A stretch of 64,000 bases of DNA from Mesodorylaimus sp. YZB2_4 (taxonomy: Eukaryota; Nematoda; Enoplea; Dorylaimida; Dorylaimidae): the NCBI GenBank assembly GCA_030248295.1, contig JASANH010000782.1:1-64000 (forward strand), given 5' to 3'. How positions within the stretch are numbered: position 1 is the stretch's first letter; every line of letters starts with the position of its first letter. This document shows positions 31,752 through 41,505 of the stretch, one piece after another. The position numbers were made by a program, and so were the translations under genes. The notes beneath the pieces are model-generated. The model was not told the origin of the DNA. It saw only the letters and a program-made list of their open reading frames with translations, and did not search any database.

Positions 31752-33449
31752 ATGGCGGAAGGGTTTTTCTTAAAACATTTCAGATCTCTCGCTCATAGGA
31801 CATCGCAAAGCGCCGAAGATGGGAGCATCAAAGCCGCTATATATCTCAGCATAATTTTAACGCTTTGGACATTCGCTCTTTGGGATGCTTATAACGTGAT
31901 CGACGGATATTTAAATGACAATCTTGTCACTTATGTGAAAAATGTTGAAATTAAACACGGAACTGGAGATTTTCTCGAAGATGTCATCGCTTGCGTGACA
32001 TATCGTGATTCCGTATTCGAACATATTTGGTGGAACGAATCAGAAAATGTTGGAGAGGAGGTGAAAGCGGCATTCGGCCATGGAGCGAGTTGGAATTTGA
32101 CAAAACGCGTTTTCTATGAAATTAATTTCGATCAATTAAAAAATGGCAACACTGAATTAACTGAATTACAATATATCCATGCCATGAAAATTTATCGATC
32201 CATTGTAAAAGTGGATGTTTGTGAGCATGATAAAAAAAGACATATTGTTGATGGGAATTATAATTATTCATGCGGGAATCCCTTTGATATATTTTGGACT
32301 GATCAGGAATTGAAATTATTGTATAATTCACTTTGGAACCTATTAAACAAATATTCACCAAAAAATTTATATTATAATATAACTTTATATTCATTCACAG
32401 AACACGAAGTATGTCATAGTATAGCTGTGGAAAAAATAGTCGCATCATCGACAGAAATACCCTTGTTCTATTCTTTTGGACTCATAAACGAAAATGAGCA
32501 CGCTGCTTTGGTTAATCACCCAATGAGAGTGGTTTTTAATTTTCCTTTCACATCCGTAGTGCCATTTATAAATACTAGTGCCATAACCCACACATTTACT
32601 TTCATGGCAACGAGCAGAGGCGTATTTGATGGACGAGAACTTAGGGACACTGAACCGTGTTTTGGCGATTCCTTCCCAAAATTTCGTGGCGCATGCGATG
32701 ATTATTATTTTATCGGGAAAATTCAACAATATTGCAACTGCACGCCTTTTCGATTCATTTATTTGACTGACCAGGATAACTATAAATATTGTCAGGCTCA
32801 AGATTACACATGGAATTGTATGGACAAAGTTTTGAGCCAACTTTCCACTTACAATTGCGAAAATTGTTTAACCACTCAAAATACTTATTCGTATAATTAT
32901 ATCAGAAATGCGAGATTTGGAATCAATGAAAATACAAATGCGCGCCTAAGCTTTTCCACTTTGGATAAATTTTATACTCTTTTTGAAAAAACCACAAAAA
33001 ATAGTTTATCCCAAACTATAGCTCAGGTTGGTGGTGACCTTGGATTTTATACAGGATTTTCCATCTGGGCTTTGTGGAAATTTTTTATGTTTATGACCAA
33101 TTATTATCGTAACCGTCGTCGGCAAGCAGGCGCTAGAAAATCGACTCGAATTACTTCAGCGAGTCAAGGATCAAAGACAAGTTTGGTTTCAAGTGCGAAC
33201 GAAAAAGCTCAAGAAACTTTGTTTAGAGTGACAATGAATTATTTAAAAGAAGGTGATAATGAAGTGAAAAAGCAAATTCAAGATCAACAAAAAGAAGATT
33301 TCCTAATTGGCCGTGTAAGGAAATTAGAAGAAGTGTCGATGACCCTGTGCTCGGATTTAGAGAAAGAAAAGGACAATATTGATGTGCTTCGTGCGCAGGT
33401 GAAAACATTGCAGAAACATCGAGTACGAGTCAAGAAAGACAGCACTTGA
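31752..33449 (+). CDS. DEG/ENaC (amiloride-sensitive) sodium channel subunit, 565 aa, intronless
   Basis: These are trimeric cation channels of animal cell membranes, gated by peptides, protons or force. The protein has a short cytoplasmic N-terminus, a first membrane segment at about 28-48 (AAIYLSIILTLWTFALWDAY), a large extracellular loop with N-glycosylation sites and many cysteines (for example 313-375: GACDDYYF, YCNCTPF, KYCQAQ, NCENC), and the family's pre-pore and second membrane segment at 418-450 (SLSQTIAQVGGDLGFYTGFS) with the G-x-S selectivity triplet at 435-437. The usual FPxxTxC element after the first segment is poorly kept (ACVTYRD). The cytoplasmic tail (about 451-565) is long and charged, with a likely coiled coil at about 500-560. 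The ATG at 31752 fits the topology; no intron is seen. Ligand and ion preference cannot be told. Confidence 0.85.
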   Translation: MAEGFFLKHFRSLAHRTSQSAEDGSIKAAIYLSIILTLWTFALWDAYNVIDGYLNDNLVTYVKNVEIKHGTGDFLEDVIACVTYRDSVFEHIWWNESENVGEEVKAAFGHGASWNLTKRVFYEINFDQLKNGNTELTELQYIHAMKIYRSIVKVDVCEHDKKRHIVDGNYNYSCGNPFDIFWTDQELKLLYNSLWNLLNKYSPKNLYYNITLYSFTEHEVCHSIAVEKIVASSTEIPLFYSFGLINENEHAALVNHPMRVVFNFPFTSVVPFINTSAITHTFTFMATSRGVFDGRELRDTEPCFGDSFPKFRGACDDYYFIGKIQQYCNCTPFRFIYLTDQDNYKYCQAQDYTWNCMDKVLSQLSTYNCENCLTTQNTYSYNYIRNARFGINENTNARLSFSTLDKFYTLFEKTTKNSLSQTIAQVGGDLGFYTGFSIWALWKFFMFMTNYYRNRRRQAGARKSTRITSASQGSKTSLVSSANEKAQETLFRVTMNYLKEGDNEVKKQIQDQQKEDFLIGRVRKLEEVSMTLCSDLEKEKDNIDVLRAQVKTLQKHRVRVKKDST

Positions 33450-33614
33450 ATCCGTCATGATGCAAACTGATGCAAAGCAGGTGTTAAAGGTAGATGAACT
33501 GCAGGTTTTTTTGAATTGGAGCTCTTATTTATTTAGAGCCATTTTTTCATATAATTAAAAAGATTTCTTTGCATTTGCCCTCAAAAGGCTCATTGCGTGT
33601 ACATTGACAGAAAT

Positions 33615-33856
33615 TCCAGTGGCGGCGAGCGGCGCAGTCAGTGGCACGATATCAGCCTACTAATTAGGAGGTCGCGGGTTCGAGCCCCAGCGGTTCTCAC
33701 TAGGGACTACTGCTCGAAGCTTTAGGAAGCAAGTACAGAAAAGACGCATAGAAACCGCTTCAGTGGGGCTTGGGCAGCCGTGAACCCGTGTGAGCGGCGT
33801 ATAAGGGCTCGGATAGCATTGATATCCGCACACTTGACTGAAACTGAAACTGAACC
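33615..33856 (+). mobile_element. tRNA-derived SINE
   Basis: The head has a tRNA-like A box (GGCGCAGTCAGTGGCA) and a clear B box (GGGTTCGAGCCCC, about 33675-33687), followed by a body of about 150 bp and a simple tail of CTGAAA repeats (about 33837-33856). It lies 170 bp after the channel gene. Confidence 0.7.
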
Positions 33857-35801
33857 AAAAATGTATCAACTCTTGGCTCGGACAAATGCAAAAGTAGCTT
33901 AGCTTTAGAATTTTTTTGTGGATGTGAAGCCACCGAATTCTGCGCTCGTCTCCACCTCAAGGAAATAAATGGACCTTTTTTGAATTAGCTATCACGTACG
34001 ATATTTTTTTGAAAATTAAAACATCACTATGAAAAGTCTAAACTTTGATTTATAGTCAGCTAATACAAATTGGCACATCGCTCTTTTTTCGAAAATCTTA
34101 CAAACTTAGTGTGATAGGGGTATTTTGAAGTCGAATCCTACCGCGCAATTTTCCCGTTAAAAATCACTCCCTATGACGAGCACTGCCAGGCCATTATCAC
34201 CAGATTGTTATGAGGGAAAGGAAAAGTCAAAGTTCATTTATCTGCCTAAACCTTTCGATGTTCCCACTGTGTCACACATAAGTCTTCGCACCAGTGATTA
34301 AGTAAATACCATGGCGTTCCCACAGTGACGCCTAACCATTGACGCAAGGCCCCCCGCGCGACTGGGGGCCAAAGGTCCCCGCAAAAAAAAATGCCATCTC
34401 TTAGAAAGGGTTTGAATTGTCTAGGAGAACAGTTTTGCTGAAATCATTATATTCTTTCACGACAGATCAGAAATACTATAAACCCTAGACCTTTTAAAAA
34501 AATGAACCGATGAAGTTTCAGAGGCAGACTTTAGATCAAGGTCGGATTGACCTTCTTCATATCTCGCTTTTTCTGTATTCTTTTTAACATGAGTGCAGCA
34601 GCCGAATTCATTGCTGATATTTTTTTGCTTCCAGTTTCTCTGAACGACTTCATGTCCACAAAAGAAACAGGATTGTAGAACTAAGGCATGCAAAATACGT
34701 CCTAGTTTCGATTCGAGTACTCAGAGAAAAGATTCTCACCACAGCTCGAGGCTCTGACGAGCCAAAAATGCAAAGCGGGGAATGCAGTTTTAAATGAAGA
34801 TGACTTCTCTTCGCCCCCTCCCCTTATGAATACCTACAAGACATATAGCACAGTAGCTGTTTTTATTGGAACCGCTAATAGTAACGGCATACTTTTTTCT
34901 AAAAGTTAACTTATTTGCTCAAAAATCCAAGTCCTGTCTGACGATACTCGAAATTAGGTGTGCTTGGTTAAAATTCAGATTTCCGCCTTTCTTACAAGCC
35001 AAAAGCTTCAGGTACAGCACTTGTTTACGCATAATTATGTATTGCTGCATCTGTCGTTGGCCTATGTTTATGTGCTGTGTGTGCGTGCGTCGTCGGGCCC
35101 CTCGTTGTGCTCTAGCGGGTAAGACGTCTACATCTCACGCTAGGTGTGCCCTTAGGCGGGATGGCTCGTCTCCCTCTTAGGGCAAAATGATTGTCAGGAT
35201 GTGCTTCGCTATGGATAAAGTATGACATGGCCAATGAAGCAAACAGACAGATCTCAGACAAAAACAATTTTATGAAGCCGATAGGTTGGGCACTGCCTCC
35301 AAAAATAAGAAGCCTTGTTTAGCACCAGAGGTGAAAATGCCCCTTTCTTACCCTATTTCTGTAGACAATTCTCACGAACAATCTTAGACACATTTACAAA
35401 TGACGATCTTTTGCTTATAATTCGTATCTTCTAGAAAGGCTAATGCGGTTGTACTTTACTCGCCAACGAGGGCATTAGATTTTCCAAGTGACGCATGAAA
35501 GAAAAGATCTAACTTATTTTAATTACCTCTCTTCCGGGCGAGTACCTCAGCTTTATTTATTCTTAGTATCTGGCCTAATCGGCAGCAAGGCCACGGATTG
35601 CGCATTTACAATAGCTAGCTAATAAATGTGTTAGCCCCTTGGAAATTCGATCCGCTAACCTAGGGTCACATTGACCCTCTGAACGGCCAGGTTTCTATGC
35701 TCGAGGGTTTCTGCATCAACTGACATTTGGACATTGAACGTTGGCTCACTGGCAAACATCTTTCTTCAGACTTTTTTTTGAGTTGCAAGAAGTCAGAAAC
35801 A
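33857..35801. other. Intergenic upstream of the GPCR gene
   Basis: No gene is supported. About 35100-35160 has a weak tRNA-like look without a B box and may be an old SINE fragment. Confidence 0.45.
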
Positions 35802-37022
35802 ATGAATGGCACAGAAACTGAATTGCAAGCGGAGGGATGGCTTTCGATTTCCCGATCGAGAGCTGATGAGCTGATTGCTATAAGCGACTGGCCATTTAAG
35901 AATGTGACTTTTGACCAATTTTATTCAGTGGCTGATTTATTGTTAATCAAGAAAACCTTACAGTGGTTTCCTCGTATAGTCGGATCGATCATCCCAGCAT
36001 CTGGCATATTGTTCACCATTTGTTTGATCGCTACACTTTGGAGAAAAACATTCGTTGGAAAAAATACATTTTTTGCAGTAGCGATGGTCATCGCTTGGTT
36101 AGATTTAATTTTTAACGTTTTAGACACGATTGTGAACATTTGCTTTCGAAGTTTTAAAGTGAACGGATTTTGGAACAAGGAAGCCATGTGGATCATTAGC
36201 ACGATGCGCAGTTTGGCATATTCGGCCTCCCTAGCCAGTGATATCTGCGCGTTATGCCTGACCGTGGAAAGGTCCGTGGCCATCACGAAACCACAATTTT
36301 ACAGAAACCTATCAATTCGAGTGAAGAAACTTGTTTGGAGTTGTGTTTTCTCACTGACCTTTCTAATCGGTTTGACTCGCACGCATTACACGATAACCAT
36401 GGGAGTGAAGGCAGTGGGTGGGGTCTACGTGTACACTAGCTCGTCACTAGGCGAATTACCTTTCGTGATGGGGCTGGTCACACTGAGTGATACTATCGTT
36501 CCTATAACACTGGTCATACTCACGCTGGTAATGTCGACAAAATTTCGTATAGCTGTCATGAAAAGACAACAAGCTAAACAAGGCGGTCAATTGAGGACTG
36601 GGGTAGCTGGGCCCTCAAATAGTGTCGCCCAAGGGGGAACTACTGTGTCACGTAATAATACGAGTCGTGCAGGGGATAGACATCCTGGTCCTGAAGTCAG
36701 GGTTGAAAAAGCAACTAGTGATCAATCTACCGGAATGAAATCAATGATTTCGTTAACTTATATACTCGATATATTTTCAATCACAAATAATTTAGGATAC
36801 TGTCTTTATTTTATCGCTGAAACACTGTTGAACAAATACGAGGTCAGTTACACGAGCACTTATGAAGAGCTTTACAGCTTTGGCATTGCGCAGAGATTTG
36901 AATTTTGCGCCGCACTGACTCTCATGACCCTGGAATGTTTGGCTAGGGCATTGAATTTTCCCGCGTATATCGTTTTAAGTAAGAGTATGAGGAAAGAATT
37001 TTATGCGTTGTTCAAATCTTAG
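35802..37022 (+). CDS. Rhodopsin-type (class A) G-protein-coupled receptor, 406 aa, intronless
   Basis: A seven-helix receptor of the plasma membrane. Helices lie at about 56-80 (GSIIPASGILFTICLIATLW), 88-113, 128-155, 167-183, 211-240, 313-335 and 352-385. Helix 3 ends in LCLTVERSVAI (ERS in place of DRY) and helix 7 ends in LNFPAYIVL, a variant of NPxxY, followed by a short tail with a helix-8-like SKSMRKEFYALF. N-glycosylation sites (NGT, NVT) lie in the N-terminus. Intracellular loop 3 (about 240-312) is long and rich in Ser, Gly and Arg. The start is the ATG at 35802; upstream codons in frame lack an ATG. The overall look is that of invertebrate peptide- or orphan-type receptors; the ligand is unknown. 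No intron is seen. Confidence 0.8.
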   Translation: MNGTETELQAEGWLSISRSRADELIAISDWPFKNVTFDQFYSVADLLLIKKTLQWFPRIVGSIIPASGILFTICLIATLWRKTFVGKNTFFAVAMVIAWLDLIFNVLDTIVNICFRSFKVNGFWNKEAMWIISTMRSLAYSASLASDICALCLTVERSVAITKPQFYRNLSIRVKKLVWSCVFSLTFLIGLTRTHYTITMGVKAVGGVYVYTSSSLGELPFVMGLVTLSDTIVPITLVILTLVMSTKFRIAVMKRQQAKQGGQLRTGVAGPSNSVAQGGTTVSRNNTSRAGDRHPGPEVRVEKATSDQSTGMKSMISLTYILDIFSITNNLGYCLYFIAETLLNKYEVSYTSTYEELYSFGIAQRFEFCAALTLMTLECLARALNFPAYIVLSKSMRKEFYALFKS

Positions 37023-38254
37023 AGTACGTTGAGAGTATACAGTATTTGAAAATATTGTGCTCTGAAAATATTTTGACAAGTTTTGCACATTTACCAGAAT
37101 GACCAGACCGAATTCGCAGTCTGCAGCACGTAGTTATGTGATTGTCATTTATTTTGGACTGATAGTTATTTTGAATGATAAAGAGCTCGATGCTTTTTTG
37201 GCAAGTGACTGACAAATACATAATTTATCTTACTACCTAAGGTTGACATTAAAATTTGCACATCACGGAGTCTATTGATTGATAGATTAAAAAGCATTCA
37301 AATCACAAAAAATTATAGGAATACCGAACGATTGAAATAGTAGTCGAGCAGGGCAGAGAAGTCTAAAATGCTTCCTCCCCAGACTCTGAATTCAATTGTA
37401 ACGGGACGATTTAGATTCGGAGCTTGCCAGTAAACCATATTTCAAAGAATGAACTTAAAATCTAGGGTTCTGTGCTCTGATGCCAAACTGTGCGACTGAT
37501 TTTGAAATCAGCTACGTCATCTGCGCTAGGATAATAGAAACATGCAGCAGGCGGTCGAGGTCCCTAAGTTTGATCAGGACTCTGCTTGAAGTTGTCTTGG
37601 AATAAGAAAGAATAAGATCAGATGACGACGCACATGTTACAGAATAAATTGCATAGTCTCGCGGGTGATGCGTCTGTACTATCTGAAAGCCGCTAGGGTG
37701 GTGCAGAAGTGGCGTTTGTCACTTCTAGCTTGGTGGCTGGAAAGCGGTCAGCTGGGCTAACCATCAGAGAGTGTCAGTAATATTCTCTTCACACTACATT
37801 CTTGGCCGCGGATGACTAATCCTTCATCTCTTCTGAGTAGATAAGCGACGACTTATGACGGGAGACTCTCAAAATAAGGTCTTTATAAGCTGCGCTTAGA
37901 CCCAATTTTAGGCTACCCCACTGGGCCATGCAAAAAATTTTTGCCCGACATTCAGTCAGGATAAACTTAGTTGAGTAACCTAGGCACCCTAACAAGCCAC
38001 CTTGGCCGCCAAAGGCGCAAAAATCGGCCTACCTCAAGAATAGTAAGGAATAAAAAAACCACTGCTATCTGGAAGGCAAATTTTAAAGCGGACCACTAAC
38101 TTAGAAGCACACATAATGACTTTTCTAGTCATCTAAGAAACTCACCACACTATCGATGTGTGCTGACAAAAGTATTGGAAGAATCATGTTCGCTGGTTAC
38201 CCATTTATGTGAACACAGAATAGCTGTATCTATCCCTTTCGAATGTTCATATGA

Positions 38255-38345
38255 AACAGTTAGGTTCTCGTGCTAGTACACTGAACCGACTGCGCTGTGG
38301 TGTGAGGTTCGAATCAAGCCGCGCAGCCCAGGTCGGAATAGTTTA
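38255..38345 (+). mobile_element. SINE-like tRNA-type head
   Basis: A B-box match (GAGGTTCGAATC, about 38318-38329) lies about 50 bp after an A-box-like tCGTGCTAGTACACTG. The body is lost in the C-rich tract that follows. Confidence 0.4.
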
Positions 38346-38399
38346 TTACTAGCGTCCACTACGCCGAGCCAAGGGGATCCACGCAGACCGAAAAACCGC

Positions 38400-38580
38400 C
38401 ACAACGGGCCGAGACTCTCCTACACCCCCCCCCAGGCCGGGAGCAACCCTACAAACGCCCGGGCCACCCCTCTCTCCCCCCCACACACCCCCCCCCCCCC
38501 CCTCCCCCCCCCCCCCCCCCACAGGAGGAAAACCTTCTCCCCCTACCAACCAAAAACAACCCCCCCCCCACCCCTACTAC
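38400..38580. repeat. C-rich low-complexity tract
   Basis: About 180 bases are dominated by C with scattered A and T. It is probably partly a sequencing or assembly artefact. Confidence 0.75.
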
Positions 38581-38791
38581 CATTCTTCTTCGCCATCTTT
38601 CAGTTAGATCACTAAGTCAATAACTGGATTTCTCTTTGAAACACGAACAAAGCACCCATGTACGTAGACGATATCAGCCAGTATGAACTAAGTTTAAATA
38701 ATTTTTTTTAGGTCGGTCAGTAGCAATTTTAAGCCCTTTTAGGTCGTCTAACACAAGTCCTATCGGTTTAGGCTAAATAACGTTATGCTAT

Positions 38792-38869
38792 GCTGCCTTG
38801 AGGTGAGCAGTCATTGAACAGCTGCCTTGAGGTGAGCAGTCATTGAGCAGCTGCCTTGAGGTGAGCAGC
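38792..38869 (+). repeat. 29-bp minisatellite, 2.7 copies
   Basis: Units begin at 38792, 38821 and 38850; each starts GCTGCCTTGAGGTGAGCAG and the copies are nearly identical. Confidence 0.9.
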
Positions 38870-39492
38870 GGTAATTTGAAACTTGACAAAAACACTACGC
38901 TGTCAGCGGCAGAATCCTTCAACTCATAAGGTACTATTCTTGTTCACCTATGTTTTTTATGACCGTTTTTATGTCAGCAGTGTCTATGTTTTGTTTTTAT
39001 TAATGTCAGTTATCAACTGAGGAAAACGGAGACCCAGCTCGACCTGGACGGGTTTGGGCTGGGCCGAAGTTTCTGAGAGAGAAGGGAAGTAAACGGCATA
39101 TCGTGTGCGCAACACGGCCAACAAAATATTTTATACATCCACGGCTAACAAATTACCTTGCAAAATCATAGAGAGAGCGCATGCCATGCAGGTTATCTAG
39201 GTCAGCAGAACTGGCCACCGCAGCCGCAATCGACGCACTGCTGCAGGGGGCTTGATTGGCTCTACATTTGCATGCCCTTGTCAAACCTTAGTCAGGGTCA
39301 GTCCACCATCGTTGGCGTCCTAACACGAAATAACGTTACGCTAAAATAACATATATCCCTACTCGTTGTCGTGTTCTTTCTCAAGGCTCGTACATACTCT
39401 CGTCGTATCGACGTAGACGTAGCAAAATAGACGAGCACACACTCTGTGTAAGTTAATGATGTCCCCCCAACCCCCAACAAACCAACAAACAA

Positions 39493-39497
<5 letters not shown>

Positions 39498-39530
<33 letters not shown>
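39498..39530. repeat. Poly-C run
   Basis: An uninterrupted C run of about 33 bases; its length is probably uncertain. Confidence 0.9.
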
Positions 39531-40199
39531 ACGAGAAAAGACGCTTTTGGCTGCTGACAAGTCATCAGTGCGAAGGGATAAACGCAACTGATTTACGTGA
39601 ACAATAAGAGCCTTGGAATCCGGAATGACGCATGAAGGCTTTGCTGATTTCTTTCTTACAAGACGACATCCCGTAATATTTGTCATGAGCTTGGCAGCAG
39701 GAAAGAATAAGGAATTTACCACTGATCTTGCTAATGAATAGTTTTCTTTGCCCTTTCTGAATCCCAACCGCTAGATGAGACTTGTGTCGCTTTGACATGC
39801 GGTGATGTCCAAAATTTTGAATAGCGTCGTCCAAGCTGCGAGCAACCCAGCCACTGCAGGTTCCCCATCTGGACTGCATGGTCTCGGACACACGTTGAGC
39901 ATGCTGTAAGTGCTTGCGATTTTCAAAAAAAGATCCAATTTACATGCAGCATTCAAGTAAAAATTCCTAAAGTCTGGGAACACATTTCCTTTGTCCTTCG
40001 ATTTTTTGAAGAAGTGGAATTTTTTGTTTCCCCTAATTATTTCATGCTGTCATGGCTAGGAAAAGTATGACATTTAAAAGCTCTCCTGAAACGCATCAGG
40101 CACTGCAGCCTCCTTTTTGCTGACATTCCGTACACCATCGCCATCAACAATTTTTCCGTCCTTCTGTAGACACCTTGATCGGATAAAGTTTCATCAGCT

Positions 40200-40800
40200 T
40201 CCATGGGAACATCGCCAGCCGTCAAGTCAAACTTGAAAAAACCAAAAATTTTAATTTATTTCTATCTGCTAAAGAAAGCTCTGTGCAAAATATTAGAGGC
40301 GCCTGGCCAACTGGTCAGCAGTAGTCAGCGCCTACAGTCCCTCGGATTTTTTAATTTTTGTGTGATAAGGAATCTAAATGTCAAGAAAAACACGCAGACT
40401 TCTATCAAACTCGGTTTTCAGGTTTTAGGCTTTGAGTTTAAGCTTCAAACACGCAGACTTTTTGGCTCCTCTCGAAAACAAAAACAAAAATCCAGCAGAA
40501 TTCAAAAATTTCAGTGTACTTTTGGCGCTAACCACTGCTGACCACTGGCTAGACGACTCCGATATTTTGCAGAGAGCTTTCTTTTGCAATTAGGAATTGT
40601 TCCCCAGTTAGATTCCTCAAATACCCGTAGGAAAGAAGCTGGAAATTCAAATTTTAGGCATTGCGTCAGTCGGCTTTTGTAAAAGTTTACTTGGTGGGCC
40701 TACTTTACCAGCACCAGTTTCGAGCACCTACATGACAAAAAAGTTAAAAATCCGAAAAACATTTCGAAGATTTCTTGGCAGACAAAAATGGTCCAAAATT
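40200..40800. repeat. Dispersed repeat, matches 50930-51530
   Basis: Shared words in the same order and strand: aacatcgcca, accaaaaatt, gaaagctct, tttttaatttttgt, ggttttaggctt and taagcttcaaacac. The partner lies inside a miniature element in intron 2 of the second P450 gene, so this is a solo relic of the same family. Confidence 0.7.
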
Positions 40801-41450
40801 TTATGCGTCTCACGGCGCCAAATTTAGATATTTCTAAATTTAAATTTGCATGAGTGCATTGGTATTACACATTCTTTGTTGCCCACCCTGTCCTCATAAA
40901 TCCTGAAAACCATCAAGTATGGAAGGTGACACGAAATCATAAGGTGGCGAAAACCAGTGTGTGCAGGTTGTATTAACTTGGGAGCGAGTGCAAGATTTTC
41001 TTGAAAGAGGGCAAATTTAGGACGAGATTTTCCACAGTGTGAGTTGTGTGTGAGGCTTGGTGTCTCATGCTCATGTATTACCATCACTAAACTACCACAC
41101 CACATGCGCACTGAACACGAAATAATGTTTGGGCTTATCATCCCAAACAGCAGTTTTGTTCATCAAAGTGATGCAGGTTGTGCACTATGCAAAATAACAT
41201 GCGCGAACACATTTTCCATGCTCCCTGTTCAAAACATGCTTCACACAAAAACCACTTTTGTACTCTGTGTTAAGTCAACAAGCACTATAGAACCAGCTGC
41301 CACATGCAATTTCTCTTTGGAAGACAGAACTTTGAAAAATTTTGCACTTCAGTTCATCAAAACCTGTTTGCACAAGATTCTTCTCCTGATTATCTTCGAA
41401 GGATTCACATTTGCTCAAACATTATGACTTTGCGCAACAAACAGGCACAA

Positions 41451-41458
41451 TATAAAAG
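41451..41458 (+). promoter_or_regulatory. TATA box (TATAAAAG) of P450 gene 1
   Basis: It lies 55 bp before the ATG at 41506. A start site near 41480 leaves the two earlier in-frame ATGs (41467, 41470) outside the transcript and supports 41506 as the start. Confidence 0.6.
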
Positions 41459-41505
41459 CGGAGTGAATGATGACTGCGAACAGAGAAGGCAAGTTTGGGC
41501 TAAAC

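Larger units (their letters stand above)
37023..41450. other. Long intergenic region with repeats and unreliable C-rich tracts
   Basis: It holds a SINE-like head (38255-38345), C-rich tracts (38400-38580, 39498-39530), a 29-bp minisatellite (38792-38869) and a dispersed repeat (40200-40800). Long frames through the C tracts are low complexity and not genes. Confidence 0.5.

Noticed and set aside
33620-33700. Possible tRNA gene
   Set aside because: A and B boxes are present, but the acceptor stem does not close and a body with a CTGAAA tail follows, so it is a SINE.
38349-38549. Gly-rich minus-strand frame
   Set aside because: Translation of a C-rich low-complexity tract, probably partly sequence error. 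The same holds for the Gly runs at 39359-39767.
41467-41505. Upstream in-frame ATGs for P450 gene 1
   Set aside because: They lie only 16-19 bp after the TATA box, before the expected start site, and would add residues that the paralogues lack.
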